Shown here: positions 21,826 through 32,600 of the stretch, one piece after another
Position numbering within the stretch: the stretch's first letter is position 1
Layout of the letters: every line of letters starts with the position of its first letter
Made by a program: the position numbers and the translations under genes
Origin: Acomys russatus
Taxonomy: Eukaryota; Chordata; Mammalia; Rodentia; Muridae
Assembly: GCF_903995435.1 (NCBI RefSeq)
Contig: NC_067145.1
Span: forward strand, 36,318,637-36,382,636
Reading direction: 5' to 3'
DNA: 64,000 nucleotides
The notes under the pieces: model-generated
Told to the model about the DNA's origin: nothing
Seen by the model: the letters and a program-made list of their open reading frames with translations, nothing else
Database searches by the model: none

Positions 21826-22150
21826 TAGTTACTTATTCCTTTGCTATGATGAAATGACCAACATAACAATCATGGCTTAAGTCTACAGGTCTCTGTGGTG
21901 GAGCAGATATGGAGACAGGACTATTAGGCACTTAGTCACATTGCATCTGCTGCCAGGCAGTAGAGAGAGGAATGTCGGTACTCAGCTTGCTTGCTCCATC
22001 TTATGCAGTTTATGACCTATGGTATGGTGTCACCTATATTTAGTTGGGGTCTTCCCCTCCTTAAGTAACCCATCCTAGAAAGCCCCTCAGGGACATCCAG
22101 AGGCTTGCCTCTTTTTAGATCCTAGATCCTCACCAATTGTAGAATTGAAA
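21826..22150 (+). mobile_element. URR1-like rodent interspersed repeat, second type
   Basis: TTAGTTACTTATTCCTTTGC, TGATGAAATGACCAACATAA, GTCACATTGCATCTGCTGCC and GTTGGGGTCTTCCCCTCC, then GACATCCAGAGGCTTGCCTC, match another very common rodent interspersed repeat related in layout to 20935-21285. The label is uncertain. Confidence 0.5.
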
Positions 22151-22540
22151 ATTAATATCAACAGATCATGTAAGGAAATGTATTTAAGTTTAAATCTGGG
22201 GTAATCAAAACAGTCACTGCCTTGTAAATACAGAATGTGGTAGGTGATGATAAGGAAGGAGTGGATTTGGGTTTTACTTTTCTTTTTGTTATTTCCCAAC
22301 AAGCCGTAGATAAAGCTCAGTGGGTTCGCCAGCAATGCCTTATGATGGTGAATTCCTGAGTTCCACTTTCTAACCTGGGGCAAAAACCTAACCCAGTGTC
22401 ATATCCACAAGGCCCCTGGGGGACTTAAAGAGAAAAATTCAAAAATAGGCTGCAGCCATAGTGCCTGTGTCATATGAGGTCCTTCATCCCTGAACACGCA
22501 CACATCTTCTGCTAGAACGGATGAATCTGCAGCTTGTTAT
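22151..22540. other. Unassigned sequence
   Basis: About 390 bases with no recognised gene or repeat. An open frame on the minus strand here looks like chance. Confidence 0.5.
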
Positions 22541-22786
22541 TTGGCGTGAGAGCAGGGTAAGGCCCAGGACCTGGCAGTGCACAGAGGAAAAGGAAGCAGG
22601 CTGTCCAGATGAGACCTGATAGGCTGTGCTCTTATGGTGGGGGAAGAGGTCCCCTCTGTCACAGGTCTAGGGAAGGGGAATAGGGCAGAAGAAGGAGGGA
22701 GGGTGGAAATGGTCGGATACAAGTGAGGGGATAACAATTGGGATGTAATCTGATTATATTATATTAAAATAAAAATTTATAAAAAG
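22541..22786 (+). mobile_element. L1 3' UTR, older type, sense
   Basis: GGCAGTGCACAGAGGAAAAGG, CCAGATGAGACCTGATAGGC, GGAGGGTGGAAATGGTCGG and GGGATGTAATCTGATTATAT, then an ATTAAAATAAAAATTT tail, are the end of an L1 3' UTR. It is related to 52230-52490 and distinct from the 8165/16375 type. Confidence 0.85.
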
Positions 22787-23107
22787 GTCCAGAGGCCTTT
22801 CAGCTCTGCACACAACTATGGGTAGGTATAGAGACATGTGCAAGTCTCTGAAATATCAACAGACAGAACCATATAGGCAAAAGCCTATTTTTATTTTTAT
22901 TTTCCTCTTTTTTACTTTCACGTGAAACCACAGAGGAAATTTGGTCTCCATGGAGAGCTCCTTGGAGGCCACTTTGGGCTGAGCCAAGGACTACAAAACA
23001 GCAGCTAGTAAACTTGGGTGTGAGTGAGGGCAACAGTGTGTATCTTGACTGTGGTGGTTATCTTTTAGGAAAAACTTACTGACCCATGAATTGAAATAGT
23101 ACATTTT
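22787..23107. other. Unassigned sequence
   Basis: About 320 bases, no recognised gene or repeat. Confidence 0.5.
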
Positions 23108-23285
23108 AGGGCTTGGAGGGTTAATAGTAAAGAACACTCTTATGGAACACCTGGGTTCAGCTCAAAACTGCCAGTATCTTCAGCTCCAGGTTTGAGGGTT
23201 TCTGGTTCCTACTGGTTTTGGCATACATGAAATGCACAGAAACGATTCCATATTTGCATACGTATGCATAAATTAACCAAAAATT
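23108..23285 (+). mobile_element. B2/B3-type SINE
   Basis: GGCTTGGAGGGTTAATAGTA, CACCTGGGTTCAGCTCAAAA and CTTCAGCTCCAGGTTTGAGG lead to a tail near TGCATAAATTAACC. Diverged, sense strand. Confidence 0.65.
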
Positions 23286-23299
23286 GGAAAGAGTAGTGA

Positions 23300-23436
23300 A
23301 ATCCTCTGGGCATAGGGAGTCGCTCCTTTAATCCCAGAGGCAGGTAGATCTCTGTGAGTTACGGGCAAGCCTGGTCTACATAGTAACTTCCAGGCAAGCC
23401 AGGGCTACACAGTAAGACTCTATCTCAAAAGAATAA
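23300..23436 (+). mobile_element. B1 SINE
   Basis: CTCCTTTAATCCCAGAGGCAGG, AGATCTCTGTGAGTTACGGG, AGCCTGGTCTACATAGTAAC and GGGCTACACAGTAAGACTCT identify a sense B1 with a short internal deletion and no long A tail. Confidence 0.85.
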
Positions 23437-25115
23437 GTACATCCTATTGTTTTTAAGTTACATTTAATAAGACGATGATAAAATAAACCTAGAAACATCA
23501 GTAGTCTTACAATCTTGAATTAACTTTAGCACAGTTTAACTCAGGTTCCTGGGGACAAATGACTAATTGGCCTCCCTAACTCACCTTCTCTTACACAGGA
23601 CACTTACACAGAACAAAGCACACAAGCACTCAGCAAGCACTTTCAGGGGCCTTGCTCTGAAACATCTTTCCTCTTCTATACCTGCTCTTTAAACAGCAGG
23701 GGATTTAATTTCAAACCCACACGGCATGGGGAATTTCAATCACAGTCACTTTGAGGGTGGATCCCTGCCCTTATGGTCTTGGATTGATTGATTGATGTAT
23801 ACAACCTGGTTTTGCAAAGTGCAGCTAAACGTAAAAAGGGCCTTTCCATATCCAGGTCACTGTGCCGGCCTTCAAGGACTAACATGTCTGCTGATCCTGT
23901 CTGGCACCAGACCCTGGGATTTCTGCAGCGTCTGAGAATCAGAAACATTAGAATTCTAGCCCAGAAAGACAGGCAGTCCCAGAGGACCTGCACCCCTATG
24001 TGGACGCATAGAAACACGGGGATTTGACAGCTGAGATGGTTGGCTGCATGTGTCTGCCCTTGGCTTCTTCTGGAACCCCACCCCAGAAAGCCCATTCTGT
24101 TTCCCCTTATACTGTATCTACTCCTAAGCTTACCCAGGAAGATGAGAAGAGTCTGTCTTCTGAGGAACCCCACAAATGTGTGAGAATATGAGAAGCTGAG
24201 CATTTTCTTGGATCAGAGAAGAAGAAGAAGAAAAATCACACAGGGGAAAAAAGAAAAACCATAATAGCTTCCATTCTTGCTCCTGTGAGAAAGAAAAGTA
24301 AATACCAACTCAGTGCATTTTCCTTCTAAATTTTCAGTTTTCATCTCGGCCTTCAGTTCAATCAGTCACTGCATCTGAATTCTTGGTCTGAGTCCCCAGA
24401 ACATTTCTCCAAAGTCTAGTCACCACAAAATTTCTAAATCAGCTATTTTATCCCCTAACAAAGCACTGTACATTTTACATAGAATAAATGATTTGATTTT
24501 GTAATGTTGCTAAACCAAGCATGTGAAGATTAGAAGGTTCTTGAAAAATTAAAAGTATTTTAAGATATATTTGGCTAACAGAATAACCTAGGCTTCCCTC
24601 CCACCCCTGGGTATGGCCTGATTCTTCCTAAACCACTGCTCTTAAATTATATGCTGCTTCTACCAGACATGAGTTTAATAGACAGCCAGTTACTGCAGAC
24701 AGAGTTTTCCAAACAACTAGGCTCCTTCAAAACATTCTTTTCTGTTTATAACCAACAGAAAATTTGGCTGGATAAGACTGTTTTTTAATTCTTCCACATA
24801 TTGATACTGGTTTTGAAGAACAGGGATATTTTTAAGGACAGATACAGCTTTTGTAATGCAATATAATTTGATTTTACATAGTATACTTAAGATCTAAATT
24901 ATAGTAACTCTAATTTGTGGGGTACCAGAAAGCTATGTGCAATTTTCCAAGTCAGGACCACTAGATCCTGCCACAAGATCTTGGCTTTTGCCTGATACAC
25001 AAATTTGCCCTGCCTCCCATGGTACTCTTGGAGTTAGCACTTAGAGTGAGACGTGTCAAGTTCTAGCCGTGGTTGGGTGACAGCAACCTGAATCCCTGCT
25101 TCTGAATTTTCACAG
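23437..25115. other. Repeat-poor stretch left of the exon-like segment
   Basis: About 1.7 kb with no SINE or L1 that I recognise. A 155-codon open frame on the minus strand (23736-24203) lacks splice or family support. If 25116-25295 is a real exon, this is the upstream intron, ending in a good polypyrimidine tract and CACAG. Confidence 0.5.
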
Positions 25116-25295
25116 CTCCTATGAAGACTGGCAACATAGAAGAGAATTCGGAAAGATTGAGCACAAGAACCAGACCACCCAGGAGCTGGCCAGGGACCCA
25201 GCAAGTTTCTGATCTTTTATTGACCTTGTTTGAGTCTGTACAAGTGGAGAGTAAACTGCTTATGCTTAAAACTCTTCGAAAGCTAACACTTGAAG
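25116..25295 (+). CDS. Candidate internal coding exon, 180 bp, gene not recognised
   Basis: The left edge has a pyrimidine-rich acceptor (CTGCTTCTGAATTTTCACAG) and the right edge a strong donor (GAAG then GTAAGA). Between them one frame is open throughout. It starts with two bases of a split codon (CT, 25116-25117), then CCT ATG, and ends with one base of the next codon, so the exon is symmetric (phase 1 to phase 1). The 59 codons begin polar, rich in E, N, T and R, and end in a leucine-rich stretch (DLLLTLFESVQ, KLLMLKTLRKLTLEG). That end looks like paired amphipathic helices, as in armadillo/HEAT-type proteins. I cannot name the gene. No neighbouring exon was found in the window, so it may sit in long introns, be a dead exon, or be chance. 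Confidence 0.42.
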
Positions 25296-25832
25296 GTAAG
25301 AAATGATCAATGATTTTTATAGAAACTATTATTGTCTTTTTCTTAGGATAATATGTTTATCTGTATAAAGAAATAATATCTACACATATCTCTTGGAATG
25401 AGTGGCCAAAATTCTGGTCTTGGTGGTTTAGAAGATGGAACCACCTGATAACTTTGGAAGGCAGACACTAATTCCCACCTTTTGGATGAAGTTAATTCTC
25501 CACACTGCTACACAGAACTGGCCCTGGCACAACAATTTTACAGAGAAGCATAAATATTACAACACAGTTTCTAGTTAAAATGTTCAATACTGGATTCTCA
25601 GTTTGCCTCCCAAAAAGGAAAAATACAGCTTATTTGAAACCCAAATATTAGTGACTATGGTCTAGGCACAGTCTGAGGTTACTTCATGTAACATGCTCTG
25701 CCATCAAGATGGTCACATGAGATTGTATTTGTTATAATGACAAAAGAAGTTATAATTCAAGCCATTTGCCAAGTACACAGATGGGAGCCACAGTAGGTGG
25801 GTGAAGAGAGGAAGTCTCCATTGTAGCCTGTA

Positions 25833-25834
<2 letters not shown>
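25296..25834. other. Unassigned sequence right of the exon-like segment
   Basis: About 540 bases. No SINE, L1 or further exon recognised. Confidence 0.5.

Positions 25835-25880
<46 letters not shown>
25835..25880. repeat. (GT)n microsatellite
   Basis: A pure GT run of about 46 bases. Confidence 0.98.
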
Positions 25881-25882
<2 letters not shown>

Positions 25883-25929
25883 CATTCTTAGTGTTTGTAT
25901 TGTTAAAAATGTATTTTAACAGTTTTAAT

Positions 25930-26460
25930 AGTCACAGATAGGTCAGACCCAGAGGTGGGCAATAAGTGGCTTTCAATGGGTGAAGTCCTGAAAAACAGTC
26001 GAATTCCTTGCGCACAAGGCTGCGAAGGCCAGAAATAACAAATGACCCACGCTCACATACCTTCGAAGGAAATTTCAATTGCGATGTCTGCCCTATATTG
26101 GCAATAATTTTCAGCCCACAATTGCTTTCTAGATTTCTAAAAATTTCTGTTCTGTTTTTCTCCCTTATAGGTTTGCGAGCAAAGGAATTAAGAGTCACGT
26201 CAATTATGTCTTCTTTTGTTCTGTGATGTTCCCTTTGCTGTTCAGGCAGACCCACTAAGCACACGTGGAACCCACCTGACACACAGAAGCAGCATGTGGG
26301 CGCAGGGCCCACAGCAAGTGCCAACTCCTTCAGACAACACATTTGTACCCAGGAGAATCTTCTGTTTGCAGTGTCTACAAATAGAAGTTCTATTAATAGA
26401 ACAAATTCAACATATTTCTCCACTATAAATCCTTCAAAAGAATGAAACGTCAATAAAATA
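25930..26460. promoter_or_regulatory. Candidate conserved non-coding element
   Basis: This repeat-free block keeps about a dozen CpGs in otherwise CpG-poor DNA (GTCGAATTCCTTGCGCAC, CTGCGAAGG, GTTTGCGAGC, GTCACGTC, CACACGTGG). It is open for 173 codons on the minus strand (25932-26453). I see no protein family in that frame, so the openness more likely reflects constraint or chance. A T18 run (26472-26489) follows. Confidence 0.3.
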
Positions 26461-26582
26461 GATCAACTCTGTTTTTTTTTTTTTTTTTTCTTAAATGCTC
26501 TAAAATGAACTTGGTATGAAACCAGGAGGTAACAAGATGGTCTTTGATGTAGGAGTCCAGTCCCTGCAAAGAAAGACACACA

Positions 26583-26785
26583 GCAGGGCCAGGCAGCAGC
26601 TCAGCCGAACAGCTCTTGCCTAGTGTTCACAAAACCCTTCATTCCATCCCCAGCACTGCAGAAACCGTGTGTCTGCAATTCTAGCATTCAGGAGCAGTGG
26701 GGGAACAGAAGGTCAAGACCATCCTCGGCCATATAGCAATTCCTAAGCCAGTCAAGAATAAGTGAGGCTTTGCCTAAAAGGAGGC
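26583..26785 (+). mobile_element. ID_B1-type SINE
   Basis: CAGCAGCTCAGCCGAACAGC, CATTCCATCCCCAGCACTGC (ID part) and CAAGACCATCCTCGGCCATA (B1-like part) occur in sense order. Diverged. Confidence 0.65.
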
Positions 26786-26789
26786 TGTG

Positions 26790-27095
26790 TGTCTCTGTAT
26801 GCACAGTGCATGATGCGTAATCCTGAGAACTAGAACTTAATCTCCAGGACTCTGGCAAACATGTAAAATGCAGAAAGCATATCTGTAATCCCACCACTAG
26901 CAAAGCTGAAATAGGAGGATATCTGGGGCTAGCTGGCATGCCAACCTGGCCGAATTGGTAAATTCCATGTTGATTCCCTGTCTCAGAAAGTAAGATGGAG
27001 AGCCACTGAGGACAACACCTGACATCCACCTCTGGTTTCCACACGCACATGTGAGCATATCTATGTACACACGTGCACATACACACAAAAAAAGA
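26790..27095 (+). mobile_element. RSINE1/B4-type SINE
   Basis: ATATCTGTAATCCCACCAC, CTAGCTGGCATGCCAACCTG, TTCCCTGTCTCAGAAAGTAA and GACATCCACCTCTGGTTTCC lead into a CACATG-rich tail. The long AGATGGAGAGCCACTGAGGA segment is typical of the RSINE1/B4 3' region. Confidence 0.7.
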
Positions 27096-27119
27096 GGGAG
27101 GAAAAAAAAAAAAAGAAAA

Positions 27120-27560
27120 AAATGTACATCTGTATGTGTTCTTTGTTACTTAGAGTACACATTTTGCTCCAAATGAAAGGAATTTTGAGGCTCATTCTGC
27201 CTGAGAGACCCTCACAAAATGCCAATTAGCATTGGTGCCCACTGGCCTCTACGCTGGTACCATGTGCAGACATTCACCCATCATACACTGTGGGAAGCTG
27301 CACTTCTCTAAAGCCACCAGCTGCTGCTTTGATGGCTGGGAACTTGCCCTTTAAATTTACAAACAACCTTTCTTTTCTAATCTGGGCCATTAGAGAGAGA
27401 TGCTGTGAAGGCTTGCGTTCTGAAATAGCCAGGTTTGCTGAGTGTCTAGCTGCCTGTAGCAGAATAGCACTGACTAAAATAGCGTGGGTGCACAAGGTGC
27501 CCTGGGCACTACAGAGGCCTCAAGGGTTTGAGGTTAATTTGAAAATCAGAACTCCCCCCA
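27120..27560. other. Unassigned, repeat-free sequence
   Basis: About 440 bases with several CpGs and no repeat. A 178-codon open frame starting at 27290 runs into the pyrimidine repeat and is not credible as a gene. Confidence 0.5.
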
Positions 27561-27810
27561 CTTCTGTCTCTCTCTGTCTCTGTCTCTGTCTGTTTTTCTG
27601 TCTCTCTCTCTCTCTGTCTCTGTATCTTTGTCTCTCTCTGTCTCTCTGTCTCTCTGTGTGTCTTTCTCCCTTTCCCTCTGCCTGCCTCTCTCTGTCTCTG
27701 TCTGTCATTCCGGGTCTGTCTGTCTGCCTGTCTGTCTCTGTCCCTTTCCTTCTCCCCTTCTCTCCCCTTCTCTCCCTGCCCCTCTGTCTGTCTGTCTGTC
27801 TGTCTGTGTG
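27561..27810. repeat. Pyrimidine tract of TC, TCTG and CTCC words
   Basis: About 250 bases dominated by TCTCTG, TCTG and CTTCTCCCC units, ending in a clean (TCTG)n run (about 27781-27806). On the minus strand it is a polypurine tract. The long low-complexity open frames here are artefacts of the repeat. Confidence 0.95.
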
Positions 27811-29095
27811 TTCTGGGCATTTGTGAGTGTTGCATCATGGGGAAAACTCATCTACCTGAGAAGGTTCCGTGCACAGAAAGGAAATAGACTGCTCAAATTG
27901 GAACAGTAATCAGGTGGTCAGTCTGTGGCTTTTTATTGCCAGCTTAAAAGTGTCCTCAGATTCTAACTGTTCCTTAGTTAAAGTGTTCACTCGTAGTCAC
28001 GCAGGATGATTTAAGAAATGAACAAATAAGAAAAGATCATATACAGTGCTCAGGCAGATGTGAACAGCATTGAAGGATACTTAATAGGAGTTGTCTGAGT
28101 GTCCTATGACAGATTTCTTAAAGGAATGAAGCTGTAAATTCATGCTACATTTTAATAGTCACTGGCTGATTGGGTAATTATTGAAATATTCAAATAATCC
28201 TTTGACATTTCAGGTGTTGAAACTGCCTTTCCTAGTTGAGAGCTATTTATTCCCTCACTCTCTCTGGGCCCTTCTTGACATGTTATCTATCAGAGCCTTC
28301 ACTTATTCTGTCCTGGGATGAAGGGAAAAGGCCTGTGTACAGCAACATAAAGTATCAGAACCACCACTCAAACTCTGACTTGTGGGTTCGCCAGTGTGTG
28401 TGACCTTTTCCGTGGAGTTGTGAACAAGCACTGTCTACCAGAAACAGCGTGGTGAGGCCTACCACAGAGTCCATCCCATCCCACTGTAGCTTAGCTTTAT
28501 TGGGGTTACATGGAGCAGGGGTGACTCAAGGACCGCAGCATCACAGACACTGCACCACTGCAGCTCCTGCCCAATTTACAGCGACTCCACCAGGCAGTCT
28601 CCTCCAGAGCAACTGTGTCATGTTCTTAACAATCTTGGGAAAGGACCTCGGGACTCTTGCTGAGCTTTTTGAGGCTGGTAAGTTTTCTAAGTTTTAGGAG
28701 TCTACTTTCACCATCCAGGAAGGAGTGCTTCAATTAAGAGGAACTGACCACAGCAGTGGAACAGGAGAGTGGGGGGAGGAGAATGGCTCTAATTAGGAAC
28801 CCCTGCTGCTCTGTGTAAATTCCAGGCACTGAGATGCAGCAGCTTTAAGAACAGAAGACAGGACTGAAGAACCTCATCCTAGAGCACACAACAGTGGCTC
28901 TGCTGTCTGTGAGCCACAGGAGACAGCTCACAGATGTGCGTTCACACCTCACCAGGCCCAAAGCCTGTTCAGGAATACTGGGTAGCATGGTTGGTACTGG
29001 AAAATTCATTTCTGTTAATTCGTGTGTTAGTGGCTCTTTGGCAGTTATTTCTCTCTAAACAGAAATGTGAAAAAAATAAAAATAAAGTTCCAGTA
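27811..29095. other. Unassigned sequence with one exon-like patch
   Basis: About 1.3 kb. At 28449-28697 there is an open frame with a donor-like GGCTGGTAAGTTTTC at its end but no clear acceptor. It may be a retrocopy or an interspersed repeat I do not know. Confidence 0.4.
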
Positions 29096-29241
29096 CTATA
29101 GGACAGGCAAGATTGCTCAGCGAATAAAAGATCTTGCTGCTGCACAAACCTGATAACACGAGTTAGATTTCTAGATGGGGGAAAGAGACAATTGACTCCC
29201 AATAGTGCCTTCTAACCTCTACATGAATGAAATGGCATGTA

Positions 29242-29243
<2 letters not shown>
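29096..29243 (+). mobile_element. B3-type SINE
   Basis: GGACAGGCAAGATTGCTCAG, GATCTTGCTGCTGCACAAAC, GAGACAATTGACTCCCAATA and GCCTTCTAACCTCTACATG are in B3 order, sense. Its tail has expanded into (CT)n. Confidence 0.7.

Positions 29244-29304
<61 letters not shown>
29244..29304. repeat. (CT)n microsatellite on a B3 tail
   Basis: A CT run of about 60 bases with one CTTT interruption. Confidence 0.97.
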
Positions 29305-29305
<1 letters not shown>

Positions 29306-29311
29306 TTTTAT

Positions 29312-29712
29312 CTGGTATCTGTGATAAAATATTGACCAAAAGTGAAAACAACTTGGCAGGTAGTAAAAGGTTATTTGGCTTATAAATCCAGGTGACAAAC
29401 CATTATTGGGGGAAGTTAGGACTGGAATTCAAGGCAAGAACCAAGTAGGGATGCTGTTTCCTGGTAAGTATTTTTTGTCTCACTCACAGGTTTCTGCTCA
29501 GCTAGCTTTCTAATACAGCCTGGGGCTGCCTGCCTATGGATAGTCTCAGTCATAATGGGTTGAGCCAATTTACATCAAACATTAATGAAGATAATGCCTC
29601 TCAGACAAGACTACAGGCCAATATGAAGTGTTCGATCCCTCAGTTGAGACTCCCTCAGATGATTCTAGGCCATGTCAAGTTGACAGCTGAAGTTAATTAG
29701 GAAAACACACAA
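29312..29712 (+). mobile_element. URR1-like rodent interspersed repeat, third type
   Basis: CTGTGATAAAATATTGACCA, GGTTATTTGGCTTATAAATC, AAGACTACAGGCCAATATGA and GGCCATGTCAAGTTGACAGC match a very common rodent repeat block of about 400 bases. The family label is uncertain. Confidence 0.5.
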
Positions 29713-29885
29713 TAACGTAATTAATTAAATAATTTAAAATTAATTGAAAATACATTTCATTAAATTTTTATTAATTTTGAATTAATAAGATATATTAAGT
29801 TAGTTAATTAACTTATTTAAAAATTTTATTACATCTTAACTTATTACCAATAATATAAATATTAATTTATATTAAAATCAATGCC
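29713..29885. repeat. AT-rich (AATT) low-complexity sequence
   Basis: About 170 bases made mainly of TTAATTAA and AATTAAT words. It lies between the URR1-like repeat and the antisense L1. Confidence 0.85.
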
Positions 29886-29935
29886 TTTCTCTTTGTGCCA
29901 TTATTCTTATAACATTGTAAATTAAAAGAGTGAAT

Positions 29936-32600
29936 TTTAAAAAATTTATTCACTTTACATCTCAATCATAGTGCCTTCCCTTGTCTCTTCCCAGTCCCAC
30001 TTCCCTTGCTCCCTTTTCTCCCCTATTCCCCTCCCCCAGGTCCTTGGAGAAGGGAAGCCCTTATCCCCTATCAATTGACCTCAGCTTACCAAGTCTCATC
30101 AGGATTTCCTGCATCCTCTTCCTTTGATGCCTGGTAAAGCACTCCGCCATGGGGAAGTGATCAAAGAGCAGGCAACAGAGTCCATGGCAGGGACAGCCCC
30201 TGCCCCCTTTACTAGGGGACCCCTATGGAGACTGAGCTACCTATCTGCTACTTCTGAGCAGTGAGCCTACCTTCTTGTTTAGTGCGGCAGTCTTCACAGT
30301 CACCCCCTGGGCCCACATTTTTGGCTCTGTTGGTCTTCTTGTGGATCTCCTGTCCCCTTTGGGTCCTTCTATGCCCACACTGTTCCATTAGACTTCCTGC
30401 CCTCTGCCCAGAGTTTGACTGTGAAACTCAGCTTTTGTTTCGATCCCCTGCTGGGTAGAGTCTTTCAGAGGACCTCTATGGTAGGCTCCCATCCTGTTTC
30501 CTCTCTTCAACAGCTTCCAGTGTCTATTCTATTTGCCCTTATAAATGAGACTTAAGCATCCTCCCTAGGGTCCTCCTTGTTACTTAGCTTCTTTAGGTCT
30601 ATGGATTGTAATATGGTTATATTATATTATATAGCTAATATCCACTTATTAGTGAATATATACTGTGTGTGCTACTTCACTCAGGATGATGTTCTACAGC
30701 CCAATACATTTGCCTACAAATTTCATGATGTCCTTGTTTTTGATAGCTGAATAGTATTCCATTGTGTAGATGTACCACAGTTTCTTTATCCATTCTTCAG
30801 TTAAGGGACATCTGGATTGTTTCTAGTTTCTGGCTGTTACAAATATTGCATTTCCCAGGCATGGTGGCCCATGCCTGTAATCCCAGCACTTGAGAGGCAG
30901 AGGCAAGTGAATCACTGTGAATTTGAGGCCAGCCTGGTCTACAAGTGAGTCCAGGATAGCCAAGGCTACACAGAGAGACCCTGTCTTGGAAAACCAAAAC
31001 CACACCAAAACAAAACAAAAACCAACCAAATATTTCCACTGTGAAAATAGGTGAGCAAATGTCCTTGTTGTATGCTGGAGCATCTTTTGTGTATATGACC
31101 AGGAATGGTATGTCTGTCATTTGAGTTTTTGGTCATTCTGATAGATGTAAAATGGAATCTCAGAATTGTTTTTATTTGCATTTCCCTGATGACTATGGAT
31201 GTTGAACATTTCTTTAAGTGCTTTTTGACCATCTGTTGAGAATTCTCTGTTTAGCTCTGTGCCTCATTTTAAAAATTGGATTATTTGGTTTCTTGGTGTT
31301 GAATTTCTTGAGTTCTTTATATAATTTGCATATTATCCCTCTCTCAGATGTAGGGTAGGTGAAGATCTTTTCCAAGTCTGTAGGCTGTATGTTTGTTTTA
31401 ATAATAGTACCTTTGCTTTACAAAAGCTTTTCAGTTTCATGGTATCTAATTTATTAATTGTTGCTCTTAAAGCCTGAGTTGTTGATGCTCTGTTCAGGAA
31501 GTTGTCTCATGTGCCAATCAGTTCAAGGCTTTTCCCCACTTTCTCTTGTGATAGATTTAATGTTTCTGGCTTTATGTTAAGGTCCTCAATCAACTTGGAC
31601 TAGAGTTTTGTTCAGGGTGATAAATATAGATCTATTTGCATTTTTCTATATGTAGACATCCAGCTAGACCAGCACCATTTATTGAAGATGCTATCTTTTT
31701 TCCATTGTATGGTTTTGGCTCCTTTGTCGAATATTGTCCATAGGTGTGTGGGTTTGCTTCTGGGTCTTAATTTAGATTCCATAGATTCACCAGTCTCTTT
31801 CTATGCCAGTACCATGCAGTTTTTATTATTGTGGCTCTATAGGACAGCTTGTGATCAGGGATGGAGACACCTCCAGAAGATCCTTTATTGTACAGGATTG
31901 TCTTAGCTATTCAGGGAATTTTTTTCATATGAAGTTGAAAATTGTTCTTTCAAGGTCTGTAAAGAATTGTGTTGGCATTTGGATGGGAATTGCATTGAAT
32001 CTGTAGATTGCTTTTGGAAATATGGCCATTTTTACTATATTAATCCTACCAATCCATGGACATGGGAGATCTTCCATCTTTGATATCTTCTTCAATTTCT
32101 CTCTTCAGAGACTTTAAGTTTTTGTCATACAGGTCTTTGACTTGCTTGGTTACAGTTACACCAAGATATTTTATATTATTTGTGGCTATTATGGAAGGAG
32201 CAGTTTCCTTTATTTTTTTCTCAGCCCATTTGTCATTTGCATACAGTGGGGCTTTGATCGTTTTTGAATTAATCTCATACCCAGCAACTTTGCTGAAAGT
32301 GTTTTTCAGCCATAGGAGTTCCCTGGTAGAATTTTTTGGGTCACTTATGTATACTATCATATCATCCATGACTTCTTTCTTCCCAATTTGTATCTACTTG
32401 ATCTACTTTAGTTGTCTTATTGGTCTAGATAGGACTTTAAGTGCTATTTTCAAGGGATATGGGGAGAGTGGGCAGCCTTGTTTTGCCCCTGATTTTAGTG
32501 TAATTTCTTTAAATTCCTCTCCATGTAATATGATGTTAGCTATGGGCTTGCTGTATATTGCCATTACTATGTTTAGATATGTCCTATTTTATGTCAAAGA
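29936..32600 (-). mobile_element. L1 element, antisense: 3' UTR and C-terminal part of ORF2
   Basis: Read on the complement, the right half encodes the end of the L1 ORF2 reverse transcriptase: an MDDMIVYISDPKNS motif near 32325-32369 (the first residues of the usual FADD box are altered), then INSKTIKAP and NNIKYLGVTVTKQVKDL. The middle (31030-31900) is the ORF2 C-terminal region and the left third (29936-30850) is 3' UTR. Stops and frameshifts are many, so the copy is dead. It is 5'-truncated within ORF2, and a sense B1 splits it at 30848-31026. Confidence 0.92.
30848..31026 (+). mobile_element. B1 SINE inserted in an L1
   Basis: CCAGGCATGGTGGCCCATGC, CCAGCACTTGAGAGGCAGAG, GAGTCCAGGATAGCCAAGGC and CAGAGAGACCCTGTCTTGGA are followed by an AAAACC-rich tail. 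L1 text resumes on the right. A short CAAATATT duplication (30840-30847, 31027-31034) is the likely target site. Confidence 0.93.

Noticed and set aside
23736..24203. 155-codon minus-strand frame
   Set aside because: No family resemblance, no splice or poly-A context, and no repeat explanation. Most likely chance in a stop-poor stretch.
27290..27838. Long open frames on both strands (178 and 109 codons) over 27290-27838
   Set aside because: They are produced by TC/TCTG simple repeats. The predicted proteins are S/L/C or R/E/D/Q monotony with no start context or splice support.
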